Shown here: positions 53,036-63,143 of the stretch, piece after piece | How positions within the stretch are numbered: position 1 is the first letter of the stretch | Layout: every line of letters begins with the position of its first letter | Assembly: GCA_026239495.1 (NCBI GenBank) | Contig: CP110830.1 | Location: 2,108,001-2,172,000 of the forward strand | DNA length: 64,000 bases | Source of the DNA: Spiroplasma phoeniceum | Lineage (GTDB): Bacteria > Bacillota_I > Bacilli_A > Mycoplasmatales > Mycoplasmataceae | Direction of reading: 5' to 3' | The notes under the pieces: generated by a model | What the model saw: the letters and a program-made list of their open reading frames with translations, nothing else | Databases searched by the model: none | What the model was told of the DNA's origin: nothing | Translations under genes and position numbers: made by a program

Positions 53036-55317
53036 TGTTAAAACCATCTGAAAAAATGTTAGCACAATTAGCAGAAAATGATGAACCAATTGACTATTCA
53101 ATTGATAGTATTCCGTTAGATTTTGCTAATCAATCGCAGTACAGCGACCCTAATTTAGAACAATTATTTAGTGAAGACCGCGCAAGAATCTTATATATTT
53201 ATAAAATTAATAATCTTGTTAAGACAAAGCAAAAAACAATCTTAAACTACTCGCAAAATATCGTTAAAATCGGTTTTATTGACAAAGATGAATATATTAA
53301 GATTATTGGCTATGAAATTAGTGACTTTAACTTTAAATTACAAGTTCAACAAAATACCACAATTCAAGATAATAGCACAAGTTATGTAATGATTGATGAA
53401 AAAGATATTTTAATTAATAATATTTCAAAAAAAGACAAAGAATTTTTAGAATCTTATGACTTAAAAATAGTATCTATTAATGAACCAATTAGTGAAGAAA
53501 ATAAAAATGAATGTTATATTATCGAAGAATATAATCGTCCTTATTCACCCGATGGCATTGATATTATTAAATCTACTCATTTAGTCAAAATAACTGACTT
53601 TAAATGAAAAAATCAAAATAGTATTCATTTAGTATTACAAAAATCATTACCCGAAGAAACAGTATTTACTGGGATTGAAATTAAATATCCTAAATCAATG
53701 TTATTTGGAAATATTAAGTGCTGAGGGAATATTAATGGTGTTTATTCTTATCCTTCATCAATTATTGAAAATGCTAGTTTAGTACCTTTATTATCAATGC
53801 CCATTGAAACAAATCCTAATTTAAGAGTATTTCAGTATTGATTTACAGAAAGTTTTTTACCGTGAAGTATTGCCAAAAACTATATTCAAGGAAAAGATAT
53901 ACTATATTTGTTAAATATAAATAATCCAACCCCTAATCCACAAAAAAAAGTATATAAAAATGCTAGAATTGTTAGTGCAAATATTGGTTGAAAAGATTTA
54001 AATAGTAACGAAAGGCCACCAATTCCTGGAAGAAATTCTTTAGATATCAAATTAATTTCTGATAAAACTGTTGAAAGAATGTATTCATATACGAAACAGG
54101 GTGCTGTAGTTAGACAATTTTTGTCCGGCTTTCTTTCAACACCACCCGATAATAAATATAGTGACATTATATTAGAATTTTCTGAAGCACCTTTATATGG
54201 TGATTTAAAAGATATATTATTAAATTATTTAACATATCGTTATAATTATGATAGAAAATTTCAGGGGGCAAAATACGATGAAAAAGGCAATCCTACAAAT
54301 AAAGCAGCTGAATTACGCCAAAAATTCGAAGGGCAAAAACCTGAAGATGTTATTGATGGTTTATTTGAAGAATGAAAATTTAAAAATCCAACATTTCTTA
54401 GTGGAGTTGCTGTCAAAAATTTTAAACAAATTATCTATATGCTTTCAAATTACACATATAGCAAATATGCAATTAATAAGGGTTATAATGATGATATCAA
54501 ATTATTTGCACCCTATTATTTTGAATTAATATCTAACCCAAAAGAAGAAGATGAATATTGAGAATTTAATGATTGCATTGTTAAATTAAAATCGATATAT
54601 TTTAATTTTTTAAATAAAAATATTATTATCAATAATGATATTTCAGAAAACCCTATTTATCAATTAGAATCAAATTACTTTAATTGATTATCAATAACAA
54701 ATGAATTAGAAACAAATAATATACCTTCGCTTATTCCTGCTGAAATTAAACTATCTGATGGTGAATACGGAAAATATTTAACTAATTTAATTATTTCTAA
54801 TGATAAAATAGAAGAATATTTAAAATATTTTTCACAATTACATAAATTACTTTATTCTAAAGCAAATTGAATGATTATGACTAAAAATTTAGTTGAAGAT
54901 AACATTAAAATAACTTATGACGAAAAACTATTTATTTTAAATCAAATTGAAATATCTGGTATATGAGGTTATGGGAATTATGATATAAATATTTTTATTG
55001 AAAAACCAAATGAAAAAATTATTGAAGGAAAAGATATTAACTTAGAATTAATCAAAAATTGTCCCACTGGAACTAAAGTCAGTGGAAAAGATAGAAATAC
55101 ATATCTTCAATTAATAGAAGATGATACATGATATTTATATAAAAATGGTATTGAAGATGAAAACTCATATTCAAATATTGCAGTTGTTAATTTTATAAAA
55201 CAATCAAATAGTATAATATTTTCCTATCCATCCGTAAAAGAACAAATTAATATTAATAATTTAGAATTATTTAATAAAAACAATGAAAAACTTTCATTAA
55301 TTATATTAGAAATATAA
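53035..55317 (+). CDS. Phage large structural protein (tail or receptor-binding candidate)
   Basis: 760 aa with many TGA-Trp codons, read as one frame. Mostly soluble and beta-rich with many Asn, Ile, Tyr and Lys. No coiled coil or tape-measure repeat. Coupled to the portal by overlapping stop/start. Being the largest and last structural gene, it may be the lower collar or adsorption protein of a short tail. No family recognised. Confidence 0.6.
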
Positions 55318-55318
55318 A

Positions 55319-55345
55319 AAGTCATTTATTAAAATGACTTTTTAT
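55319..55345. terminator. Bidirectional terminator between convergent phage units
   Basis: AAAAAGTCATTT pairs with AAATGACTTTTT around 6 bases. It serves the plus-strand structural genes and the minus-strand lipoprotein, overlapping the end of the latter. Confidence 0.8.
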
Positions 55346-55904
55346 ATTCATTAACCTTCACCACACCATCTTTATCAACTATTAAATCAGGTTCTGGTGT
55401 ATATAAATTTCAACGATAAACTGATTTTAAGTAATCTTTATTTTTTCCTCAAATAAAACTTTTTTGTTTTATTTTTTCTTTATTTTCAACTAAATATAGT
55501 ATAACATCTCTATCACCTTTTAAATTATTGGGAATATCTTTATTTAAAGATAACTCTCAATCACCTTCTTTAAAAATAATTTTAGATTTATTATTTTTTA
55601 TTTCCAAATTATTTGAGAATTTTGTAATTTTTCACTTATTATTTTCATTATATCTTCATACTACATAATAATATTTATTATCAACTTTATTAAATGGTTT
55701 TTCTTGTGGTGCCATTCATTCTAAGTTGTTTTTAATAGTTTCATCAGTTGTATTTGTTTGGTTTTCTTTTTTAAATGCATCTAATTTTTCTTTTGTATAT
55801 TCTTGTGGTGTATTACAAGCAATTAAATTTGTTGTACTTGTTACAATTAAAGTGATTGAACCCAAAAGACTTAATATTAATTTTAAATTAATATTTTTAT
55901 TCAT
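55329..55904 (-). CDS. Phage-encoded lipoprotein
   Basis: 191 aa from ATG 55904. The signal peptide has a hydrophobic core (LKLILSLLGSITLIV) and a lipobox-like TNLIAC, so Cys would be lipidated outside the membrane. The mature part is charged and Trp/Tyr-rich (YYYVVWRYNENNKWKITK). Its start overlaps the end of the peptidase gene by 8 bases, so both are expressed together. It may change the surface of the lysogen, for example against superinfection; inference. Confidence 0.75.
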
Positions 55905-57169
55905 AAATAATTTTATCGTTTGCACTAACAAGATTTTCTCCATAATAATATACATTGTTTAAAACAATGTAATTTTTATCACCATTTACAATTGAAATTT
56001 TATTTGAAGGATTTATACTATAATCTTTTGTTAATTTAATATATTTATTTAATTCTCTAGGATAATTGTTTTTATCTAAAAATCTATTTATAATTTTTTG
56101 ATCTGTATCAAAAACATAATGAGAATCAAGCATATTTGCTCCATTACCTATATTTATAATATCATTATATGTATTACTTGTTCCTTCTTCAACAGATTGA
56201 AGATTATTTTTTATACAATTTGAAACACTAAAACAATTTTCAAAATGAATATTTGGTTGAATTCAAACATTATGAGAGCCCATTTCCATTGATTCTGTTT
56301 GATTTGGTCTTGAAATTTGAGATTCTGTTGATATGGTTGATGGAATATGAGAAATTAAAAAACTTTCCAAAGCCCTACCAGAATCATCAGAATTAGAAAT
56401 TAGTAATCTAAGCACTAATCCACTAAAACTCCCATATTGTCCTGTTCCCGGATCCATATAATCTATTGTAATATTTGTTCCAGAAGGCGATAATACACCT
56501 CTTATTCCTCTAATAATAATAAAATGATTTTCAATTTGATTACTATTTTCACTAAATAATTCCGGAAGATAACCTCTGTAAGCAAGAGCTACCGGTGTAT
56601 TGTTTTGTAAACTATTTCTTATTAAAGATACAATATTACCTATATTATGATTTCTATTAATTGTTGTTAATGAGTATTGCCTATTATTATTTAAATATTC
56701 ACTACTAATAAAATTATTAATTTGATTTGTTCAATTATCAACAAGTGTTCCTAGATATGTATATCTTGAGTTTGTTGGAGTTAAGTCAGGATTTAAATTT
56801 TGATTTGTTATAGTTTGCATCAAATATGCTAAATAATGCTGAAAACTAGTGTATGTTCTTTGGTGATTTATATTAACATTATTAAGAATAATATCTGTAT
56901 TTAATCCAAAATATCTTAAAATTGATTCACCAATTGCAGGACCACATCATTGTGCGGATAATTGTTTAATTTTTGATACAGATAAATTTAAAAAATTTGG
57001 AAGCGCTTCTCTTTTTTTGATTTTATTTAATTTTTTTAAATTATTTTTTTGTAAATTAATATTATTATTTATTTTATCTTTTTTTTTGATAAGGACTGGC
57101 GGCAATTGTTGTTGGTATTGCAGTTCCACTAATTGTTAATACACTTAATAAACTTAGTAGTTTTTTCAT
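55897..57169 (-). pseudogene. Secreted C39-like cysteine peptidase, signal peptide out of frame at an A9 run
   Basis: The signal peptide frame starts at 57169 (MKKLLSLLSVLTISGTAIPT) and ends at a TAA after PYQKKR. The main domain runs in the next frame from the A-run (T9 at 57079-57087 on plus) to TAA 55897. One A fewer (A8) would fuse both to about 424 aa. The domain shows SAQWCGPAIGESILRYFG (Gln-Cys), NHFIIIRGI (His) and IDYMDPGTG (Asp), the papain-like triad order of peptidase C39_2 proteins. So it could be an exported toxin- or defence-like enzyme, switched by the homopolymer. A true pseudogene or sequencing slip are alternatives. Confidence 0.65.
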
Positions 57170-57217
57170 TTTGTATAATTTCCTTTCTTTAATCTTGAGA
57201 CTTTTTATCAAGATCTA

Positions 57218-57254
57218 TTGACATTATATATATATATATATATATGCAAGTCAA
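57218..57254. promoter_or_regulatory. Face-to-face promoters across a (TA)10 tract
   Basis: Plus strand TTGACA at 57218-57223; minus strand TTGACT at 57249-57254 with TATAAT at 57223-57228. Between them lies (TA)10 at 57225-57244. The minus promoter drives the peptidase and lipoprotein with a 20-base spacer, longer than the 17 optimum. Loss of one or two TA units would bring it to 18 or 16. This is a classic layout for slippage-controlled expression. Confidence 0.55.
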
Positions 57255-57634
57255 GCACTTTAAATATATTTTAGAAAGGAGATGAATTATAATGGTTACT
57301 ATTGTGATTATATTGTACTAATCTGGGCTCGCGGTGATTTTCATAAGTTTTGCGAAAAATTACTTAAAGTTTAAAAAAACTTTTGTCGCGCTTTTCAAAA
57401 TACTTGGGAAAAATTCTAAGCGTTAAGCTGAAGAATTTTATAAAGGTTACCAAATTTGTTTCAAAGAACCTCAAAATATTTTTTAACTTGTAAGTAATTT
57501 TATCACAAAAATTTAAGAAAATCAACCGCTCGCCCAAAACCTAAAAAATCTGCTGTTACAGATTTAATAAAAATATAGATAAAAATTAAGTTAAATATTC
57601 TCTAATCTTATTTCAATAAATATTATAACATATT
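57255..57634. other. Gene-free phage stretch
   Basis: An AAAGGAGATG site at 57276 leads into a nine-codon ORF (ATG 57292) only. No other gene is seen. GC is somewhat higher than nearby (GGGCTCGCGGTG near 57327; GTCGCGC near 57384). TTTGTTTCAAAGAACCTC near 57460 has no clear partner. It may be an untranslated RNA or a terminator region for terminase; nothing conclusive. Confidence 0.35.
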
Positions 57635-59371
57635 TTATATTCCCATTTTAAAACGATATGGATAAGAACCATAAAACAAAGCATCATATGGATCATGGTA
57701 CATTTTACTGTCAGGTGTGTTTGTTTTGGTGTCACTAAATCTTAGTTCACTAATGCACTTATCTAAAAATGGGAAGTTATCTAATATGCAATATATTTTG
57801 CCCTGAACAAACATTTTTCTTATTCAGGTTACGCGATTGATTATACTCGCTTCTTTATTAAGAGATGTCTGATGCTTTTTGGCTTTAAACATTTTAATTT
57901 TATAACCTAAATAAGGATAAATATCTTCTTGTAATTTTTGCATAAAGTCGTGGGCATTAATATCATAATGAAATGTAGCATATTCAAAACCATCAAATTT
58001 ATCAAAAGTATTGATTATTCATTGTCCGTAATTCTCAACTATTTCATTTAAATTCATTGCATTTTTTGGTGTAACAACATTTTCTTCAATTAAATATTTA
58101 TCATATTCATTATTTTCATTAATTTTATAGCCACTAAATAAAAATACTGTATGGTCTTCACTACCATTAGCATAATCGACACCAATTGAATAACTATCAA
58201 ATTGATATTGTTTTGTATTGGTATTATAAAAATATTGTAGATTATACTCTTTAATATATTTACGATAATTTCGTAAAACATAGATACTAGGGTCATTATC
58301 ATTATATTCAAAACCATAGTATTCAAGTTCAAATAAATCAGCTCGCTCTTCTTTATTTGCTAAAACAAGTTTTTTGGTAATATCAGGTATTTTATTTCAA
58401 ACAGCGCCCATTGTTAATCGTAAATTAAAAACACCCAAACCATTAAATGCTTGTTTATTTTCTGAATATACTTGGTTGTGTTCTTTTAAAATGTTTTTAA
58501 TTCTTTCATTTAAAGGTAAAAATGGCGTTACAAATTTTTCATAAAAGACATGGTATTTATCAAAAGGGTTAAAAGTAAATTGATTAGAATATGTTTTATG
58601 AAAATATGTTGTTACTGTTATGTATTGTTTTGCTATGTTGTCTCATTCTTGAAATGTCCAAGATAATTCTTTTACTGGAATAGGATTATCTAAATTATAT
58701 TGTTCATTAACATCATCATCAGTATATTTTTCATAAGATACTTTTAAACTTTTTGAACGAAACATTGAAACTCTTAAATTATTATATCTTTTATCTAGTT
58801 CTTTATCAGTTAAGATTTCTTTTTCTTCAGCATGTATCATTTCATCTGTTCAGGCTGATATAATACCGCTTCCTTTACCAACTTTCCCCATAATTTTATT
58901 ACCATTAGCATAACCCGCAAAAGCAATACGAACACCACTAGGAAAAACAATCTCTCCACCTTCTTTAACATTTTTAGGTCAAACAATACCATTTTCATTG
59001 TTGGGTCCTATATCAATCCCATATTTATCATATAGATAATTACAGACATTAATTGTATCGCCAAATGTAGTATCTTCGTGGGTGTTGGCATATCTTCGTA
59101 AAATATTAGATGAAGCATCCGTAAAGTTACAAACAAAAAATAATTTTTCGGCTAAATGATTTCATGTTTTATTAGTACCACGCCCTGCTGAAACAAACTT
59201 AAAAAAAGTTGGCGAAGTAAAATATCGGGCATAACTATCACCAACAAAGTCTTTAAATACTTCTCAATCAAAGCCAAAATTAAAGTCACTAAAATTTAAA
59301 TCATATTTTTTATTTAAATATTCATAACTAGTAATTCGTTTTTTGTTATTAATTTTTGTAAAATCTTGCAT
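57635..59371 (-). CDS. terL: Phage terminase large subunit
   Basis: 578 aa from ATG 59371, AGGAGGC ribosome binding site. ATPase domain: Walker A-like SAGRGTNKTW (residues 61-70), Walker B-like GIISAWTDEM near 160-170. Nuclease domain: SYSIGVDYANGSEDHT (first Asp), FATFHYDINAHDFMQ region, and final DPYDALFYG (Asp). This is the order of PBSX-type terminases, which cut and pump DNA into the procapsid through the portal. It is transcribed opposite to the structural genes. Confidence 0.88.
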
Positions 59372-59459
59372 TTTTAATTAGCCTCCTTTTTTTGATAAAA
59401 TTATTTGAAGTATTAAATATAATAATTTAAAAAATTGTTTAATTACGAAAGGAAATAAA

Positions 59460-60782
59460 ATGGAATTAAAACAAAATTTATTAGGAAATTATAAAGAAAA
59501 TAAAAAAATACAAACAAAAAATGAAATTAATAATTTATTAATTAAAAGAGATAATGAGATATTTAAATTATATCAACAAGGAAGAATATTACAAGGATAT
59601 AAGGTTGTATCAAAAATACCAAAAACATTTAAAACAGAATATGGGGATAACACTGTAAAAAGACGAAGATATGTTAAATATGATGAAGAAAATAAAAAAT
59701 ATATAAATCGTTATCCTTTAGATGAAAAATTAGGGTTAAAAAAATACGAAAGAATTGAAAAAAATTTAAAAGATAAATATATGTCTTTTATGGGCGATGG
59801 GAAAAGATATAAAGATATTTTGCATACAACAGAAAATGCTAACATTAGTGAAAGAACAATATCTAATATTTTTAAAAATGCCGATTTAGAAGAAACCGAT
59901 TACATTAGTAATAAAAATAACAATAAAATTAAAATCCCAAATAATGTTTTATATATTCAAATTGATGGTGCTTTTGAACCTATGAGAGAAAATAAAAAAA
60001 GAGTTGAAAATAAAATATTTCTTGCTACTATGCATGTTGGTGTTGATGAAGAAAAGTCAACAAAAACCAGAATAAAAATGAAAAAGAAAAAAGGCGTTTT
60101 TCAAATGATGAATAAAAATCATAAGAATAAAAATGATAAATATAATATTGATAATTTTATTGATAAAATTTTTAAATCAATGGATACTTATGATATTAAT
60201 GAAGATACTAAAATATTAATATTAAGTGATGGTGAAAAACAAATTAAAAAAATTTACAAAGCAGTAAAATCAAAATATAAAAATAATACTGTATCATATA
60301 GTTTAGATAAATTTCATTTAGTAAAAAGATTTAAAGAATTATTCCCAAATCGTAAGAAAAACCGAATTCATAGATTAAAATATAAATTATCAAAAATATA
60401 TTTTTTTACTGGAAATTATGAAGCATTATTAGATTTTTTAATGTGTCATTTACCCTATGTTATTGATAATAAAAAGAAATTTTTATTAGAAACTATTGAA
60501 TTAATTAAAAATAATAAAGAAGGAATTGAAAATCAAGCATTAGAATATAATATTGGTTGTCACATGGAAGGTGATATATCACACTACATTAAGGCAGTTA
60601 AGGGGCGTGGCACGAAAATATATTGTAAAGAAACATTTATCAATATGTTAATTGCTTCAATGTTAAGACTTAATAGTAAAACAAATGAAGAAAAAATTAA
60701 TAAAACTAATAAAAATAAAGAAAAAATTGAATTTAATATATTTAATTTAAATCAATCTAAAAATCAATTTTTATCTTTATAA
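59460..60782 (+). CDS. Mbov_0401/UPF0236-type DDE transposase-like protein
   Basis: 440 aa from ATG 59460 after GAAAGGAA. RNase H-type core: LYIQIDGAFEP (Asp169), ILILSDGEKQIKKIY (Asp257), SLDKFHLVKRF, and IGCHMEGDISHYIKAVKGRG (Glu370). The family is known from ICE-like elements of mycoplasmas. It is the only recombinase of the phage itself (the IS1595-like one belongs to a later insert), so it is the best candidate for inserting the element with 8-bp duplications and for moving the MITEs. It may also serve replication, since no polymerase is visible. Confidence 0.85.
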   Translation: MELKQNLLGNYKENKKIQTKNEINNLLIKRDNEIFKLYQQGRILQGYKVVSKIPKTFKTEYGDNTVKRRRYVKYDEENKKYINRYPLDEKLGLKKYERIEKNLKDKYMSFMGDGKRYKDILHTTENANISERTISNIFKNADLEETDYISNKNNNKIKIPNNVLYIQIDGAFEPMRENKKRVENKIFLATMHVGVDEEKSTKTRIKMKKKKGVFQMMNKNHKNKNDKYNIDNFIDKIFKSMDTYDINEDTKILILSDGEKQIKKIYKAVKSKYKNNTVSYSLDKFHLVKRFKELFPNRKKNRIHRLKYKLSKIYFFTGNYEALLDFLMCHLPYVIDNKKKFLLETIELIKNNKEGIENQALEYNIGCHMEGDISHYIKAVKGRGTKIYCKETFINMLIASMLRLNSKTNEEKINKTNKNKEKIEFNIFNLNQSKNQFLSL

Positions 60783-60890
60783 AAAATAAAAAAACCTTTT
60801 AAAATTAGTAATAACTTTAAAAAGTATTTTTTAGTGTGTCAAAATTCATAAATTATTTATTCAAATAAAAATTATGTTTTTAAAAAGTTG
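60783..60890 (+). other. Short gene-free stretch after the transposase
   Basis: AT-rich; AAAAAACCTTTTAAAATTAG...AACTTTAAAAAG forms a weak stem near 60788-60828, possibly the transposase terminator. Continues after the IS1595-like insert to the right terminus of the phage. Confidence 0.35.
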
Positions 60891-60898
60891 AATTTTTT

Positions 60899-62041
60899 CT
60901 TTAATTTTGTCGAAAACTCTTGATATTTATAGAATATACCTAATTTTAGGTATATTTTTAATATATAGAGGTAAATAATTGATGGAAAAAATAATTACAG
61001 AATTAAAAAACAGTTTTACAGATGATCAATTTTTAGAATTTTATGAAAAAATAAAAAAAGAAGTAAAGGTAATCAAAAAACAAAAACGTTTAAATGAAAT
61101 TGATCAAAAATTTAGAGATAAAGGCATTACATGTCCTAATTGCAAATCTTTTCATTGTGTTAAAAATGGTCATAATCCTGAAGGAAAACAAAAATATTTA
61201 TGTAAAAAATGTCGTGCTAGTTTTGATGCTTTTCGTCATCATTTTACTTATTGAAGTCATTTAAATTATGAACAATGAAATTTATTAATTCAAATTGCAT
61301 TATTAGGACAATCTAGCAAAATAATTTCTCGTTTTATTAAAACAACCCCAAAAACTGCTTGGTATAATCGACAAAAATTAATGCAATCAAAACAATTAGA
61401 AAATACCCAATTAAAATTTAAAAAATTAAATGGTCAAATTCAAATGGATGAAACATTTATTAAAGAAATCCATAAAGGTAATTTTAAAGATAAATTTGAT
61501 AAACGAAAAACTCATCTCGATCCATTTTCAACCAATACCAAATGCTGTATTCAAATGGCAGTTGATAGCAATAATAATATTTTTGTTCAATCTACCAATA
61601 CCAAACGATTACAAAAACAATGAATTATTGAAAATATGAATAAGCAATTGATTAAAGAAAAATCAACGATTATTTCTGACATGCAACCACTATATTTATT
61701 AGTAGCAAAACAAACAAATTCTACTCTATATTCCACCAAAACTAGTACAAACCCTGATACTAGTTATCGAAAGTTAAATAAGATTAATAAATTACAATCC
61801 AGTCTTAAAGAAGCCTTAATTCATTATCATGGTTTGGGTTTCACTAATATTCAAAATTATTTAAAGCTCTGAAAATGAAAATACCAACATAAAGGTTTAA
61901 CACCAAACCAACAATCAACGGTATTATATTTTAACGTTTAAAAAATTTAAAACAAAATCATAATCTTACACAAAATTAGTTTTTAAATTGTCATATTGAT
62001 GATTTTTTTTATTTCATCAAGAGTTTTCGACAAAATTAAAG
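60899..62041 (+). mobile_element. IS1595-like insertion sequence
   Basis: 1143 bp. Perfect 26-bp inverted repeats start CTTTAATTTTGTCGAAAACT. The exact 8-bp duplication is AATTTTTT (60891-60898 and 62042-62049), the size known for IS1595. It carries one transposase gene and lies about 100 bp from the right end of the phage element. Confidence 0.88.
60982..61941 (+). CDS. IS1595-like transposase with zinc ribbon
   Basis: 319 aa. Zinc ribbon GITCPNCKSFHCVKNG...YLCKKCRASF (CxxC...CxxC), an HTH-like region, then DDE-type core: GQIQMDETFIKE (Asp), IISDMQPLY (Asp) and the C-terminal HYHGLGFTNIQNYLKLWKW, the typical IS1595 ending. Several TGA-Trp codons; open throughout, so probably active. TTG at 60979 is an alternative start. 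Confidence 0.8.
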
Positions 62042-62115
62042 AATTTTTTTATAAATTTTGTTATCATTTAATTATAAGCGAAACTTAATTTGTTTCTAAT
62101 TACTTAATTTTATTA

Positions 62116-62141
62116 AAAACCTCAAAATAATGTATACTACC
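62116..62141 (-). repeat. Right terminal inverted repeat of the phage element
   Basis: Read on the minus strand: GGTAGT, ten variable bases, TTGAGGTTTT, matching the left end in both blocks and spacing. Confidence 0.9.
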
Positions 62142-62149
62142 AAGAGTTT
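62142..62149. repeat. 8-bp target duplication, right
   Basis: AAGAGTTT, identical to 45145-45152. Confidence 0.93.
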
Positions 62150-62499
62150 TATATTTAGGTGGGGCAGTAGTTGAACCTAAGGGAATTATTAAACATATTT
62201 TTACAAAAATTGATATTATCAAAATTAATAAATTAGATAAACCAACTATAGATGTTACAGACCCAACAAAAGCAACGCCAGAACAATTAAAACCGCAATT
62301 TAAAGCTGTTGTTTTAAAAGCGATTAAAGCCGCAGATAGTTCTTTAACAGAAACTGATTTTGATTACTTTATTGAAAGTAAAGTTGAAGATTGACCAATA
62401 AATATTACAAATGATAAAACTTTTGAAGTTCAAATTGAAGGAAAAAACAACGCTACTGGTCAAACAAATCCGATTGATGTTAAAATTAAAAATTATTAA
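62142..62499 (+). pseudogene. Prophage copy 2: major capsid gene, 3' part
   Basis: Continues the capsid gene split at 45152: RVLYLGGAVVEPKGIIKHI... to TAA 62497-62499 (VKIKNY). This part is open. It ends like the intact gene with the IEGKNNATGQTNP tail. Confidence 0.88.
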
Positions 62500-62524
62500 T
62501 AGTACTGTTTCGTTTTAAAATGCT

Positions 62525-63143
62525 AATCTAAACATCTAAAAAATCTCTTATTTATGCTGTTAAAAAAAATCTAACTAGATTGTCACTCCAACAACAAGAA
62601 AAAAATTTTGGTTTACAGTTATTAGAATTTTTAGGAATTCAAGTTTTAGCCCTTGGTTTATCAGTTTTAACTGGTGGTGTATAATCTGCTGTTGGTCTTG
62701 GTGCGGGATTATCTAATTTTGCCGCAGCATTTATCTCATTTGGAGTAGAAACAGCAACCGATTTTGCTGTAAATTAAATATACGATAAATTAACCTCAGA
62801 AGTGACGGTAAAAAATACTGCCTTAAATTTATTACCAGCAATTGGTGGTGTTGGTAAATTAACGCACGCTGCTCGAACAACTATAATTTTAAAATTAGCA
62901 AAAGAAACTAAATTACTTGAAAAATTAGGTGTAATAACTGCTAATAACTTATAAGATGCTGTAAGACAAGTTACAGGTAAAAAAATTTTATATGATAAAT
63001 TAATATTTGATTTTACAAAGCAGGCTAATAATGAAACTTTATTATATACAATTGGTAAATTATCCCGAAATGATTCTTATAAAGGTTTTAAAGTTTCTAA
63101 ATTAGAAACAATTAATAATTTATTAAAAATTAAAAATAATATT
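62525..63143 (+). pseudogene. Prophage copy 2: membrane-active virion-like protein, decayed
   Basis: Aligned with 48931-49560. The start region is degraded, and TAA stops occur near 62683, 62776 and 62953. It is cut at 63143 by an IS5-family copy. The Gly/Ala-rich block (LALGLSVLTGGV) is still visible. Confidence 0.82.

Larger units (their letters stand above)
45153..62141 (+). mobile_element. Transposable tailed-phage element (prophage copy 3), 16,989 bp
   Basis: Bounded by inverted termini GGTAGT-N10-TTGAGGTTTT and an exact 8-bp target duplication AAGAGTTT (45145-45152 and 62142-62149). Joining the flanks restores the capsid reading of copy 2 (TLIMERV then LYLGGAVVEPKG). Cargo in order: leader, 94-aa gene, RuvC-like, OB-like, scaffold-like, capsid, membrane-active protein, connector-like, holin-like, portal, 760-aa protein, then on the minus strand lipoprotein, C39-like peptidase and terminase, and on the plus strand a Mbov_0401-type transposase. 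An IS1595-like element (60899-62041) and a MITE (45419-45569) are later insertions; without them the phage is about 15.7 kb. No tape measure protein is seen, so a short tail is likely. Confidence 0.88.

Noticed and set aside
57225-57244. (TA)10 tract as a replication origin
   Set aside because: No DnaA boxes or iterons nearby, and it sits between promoter-like hexamers, which explains it better.
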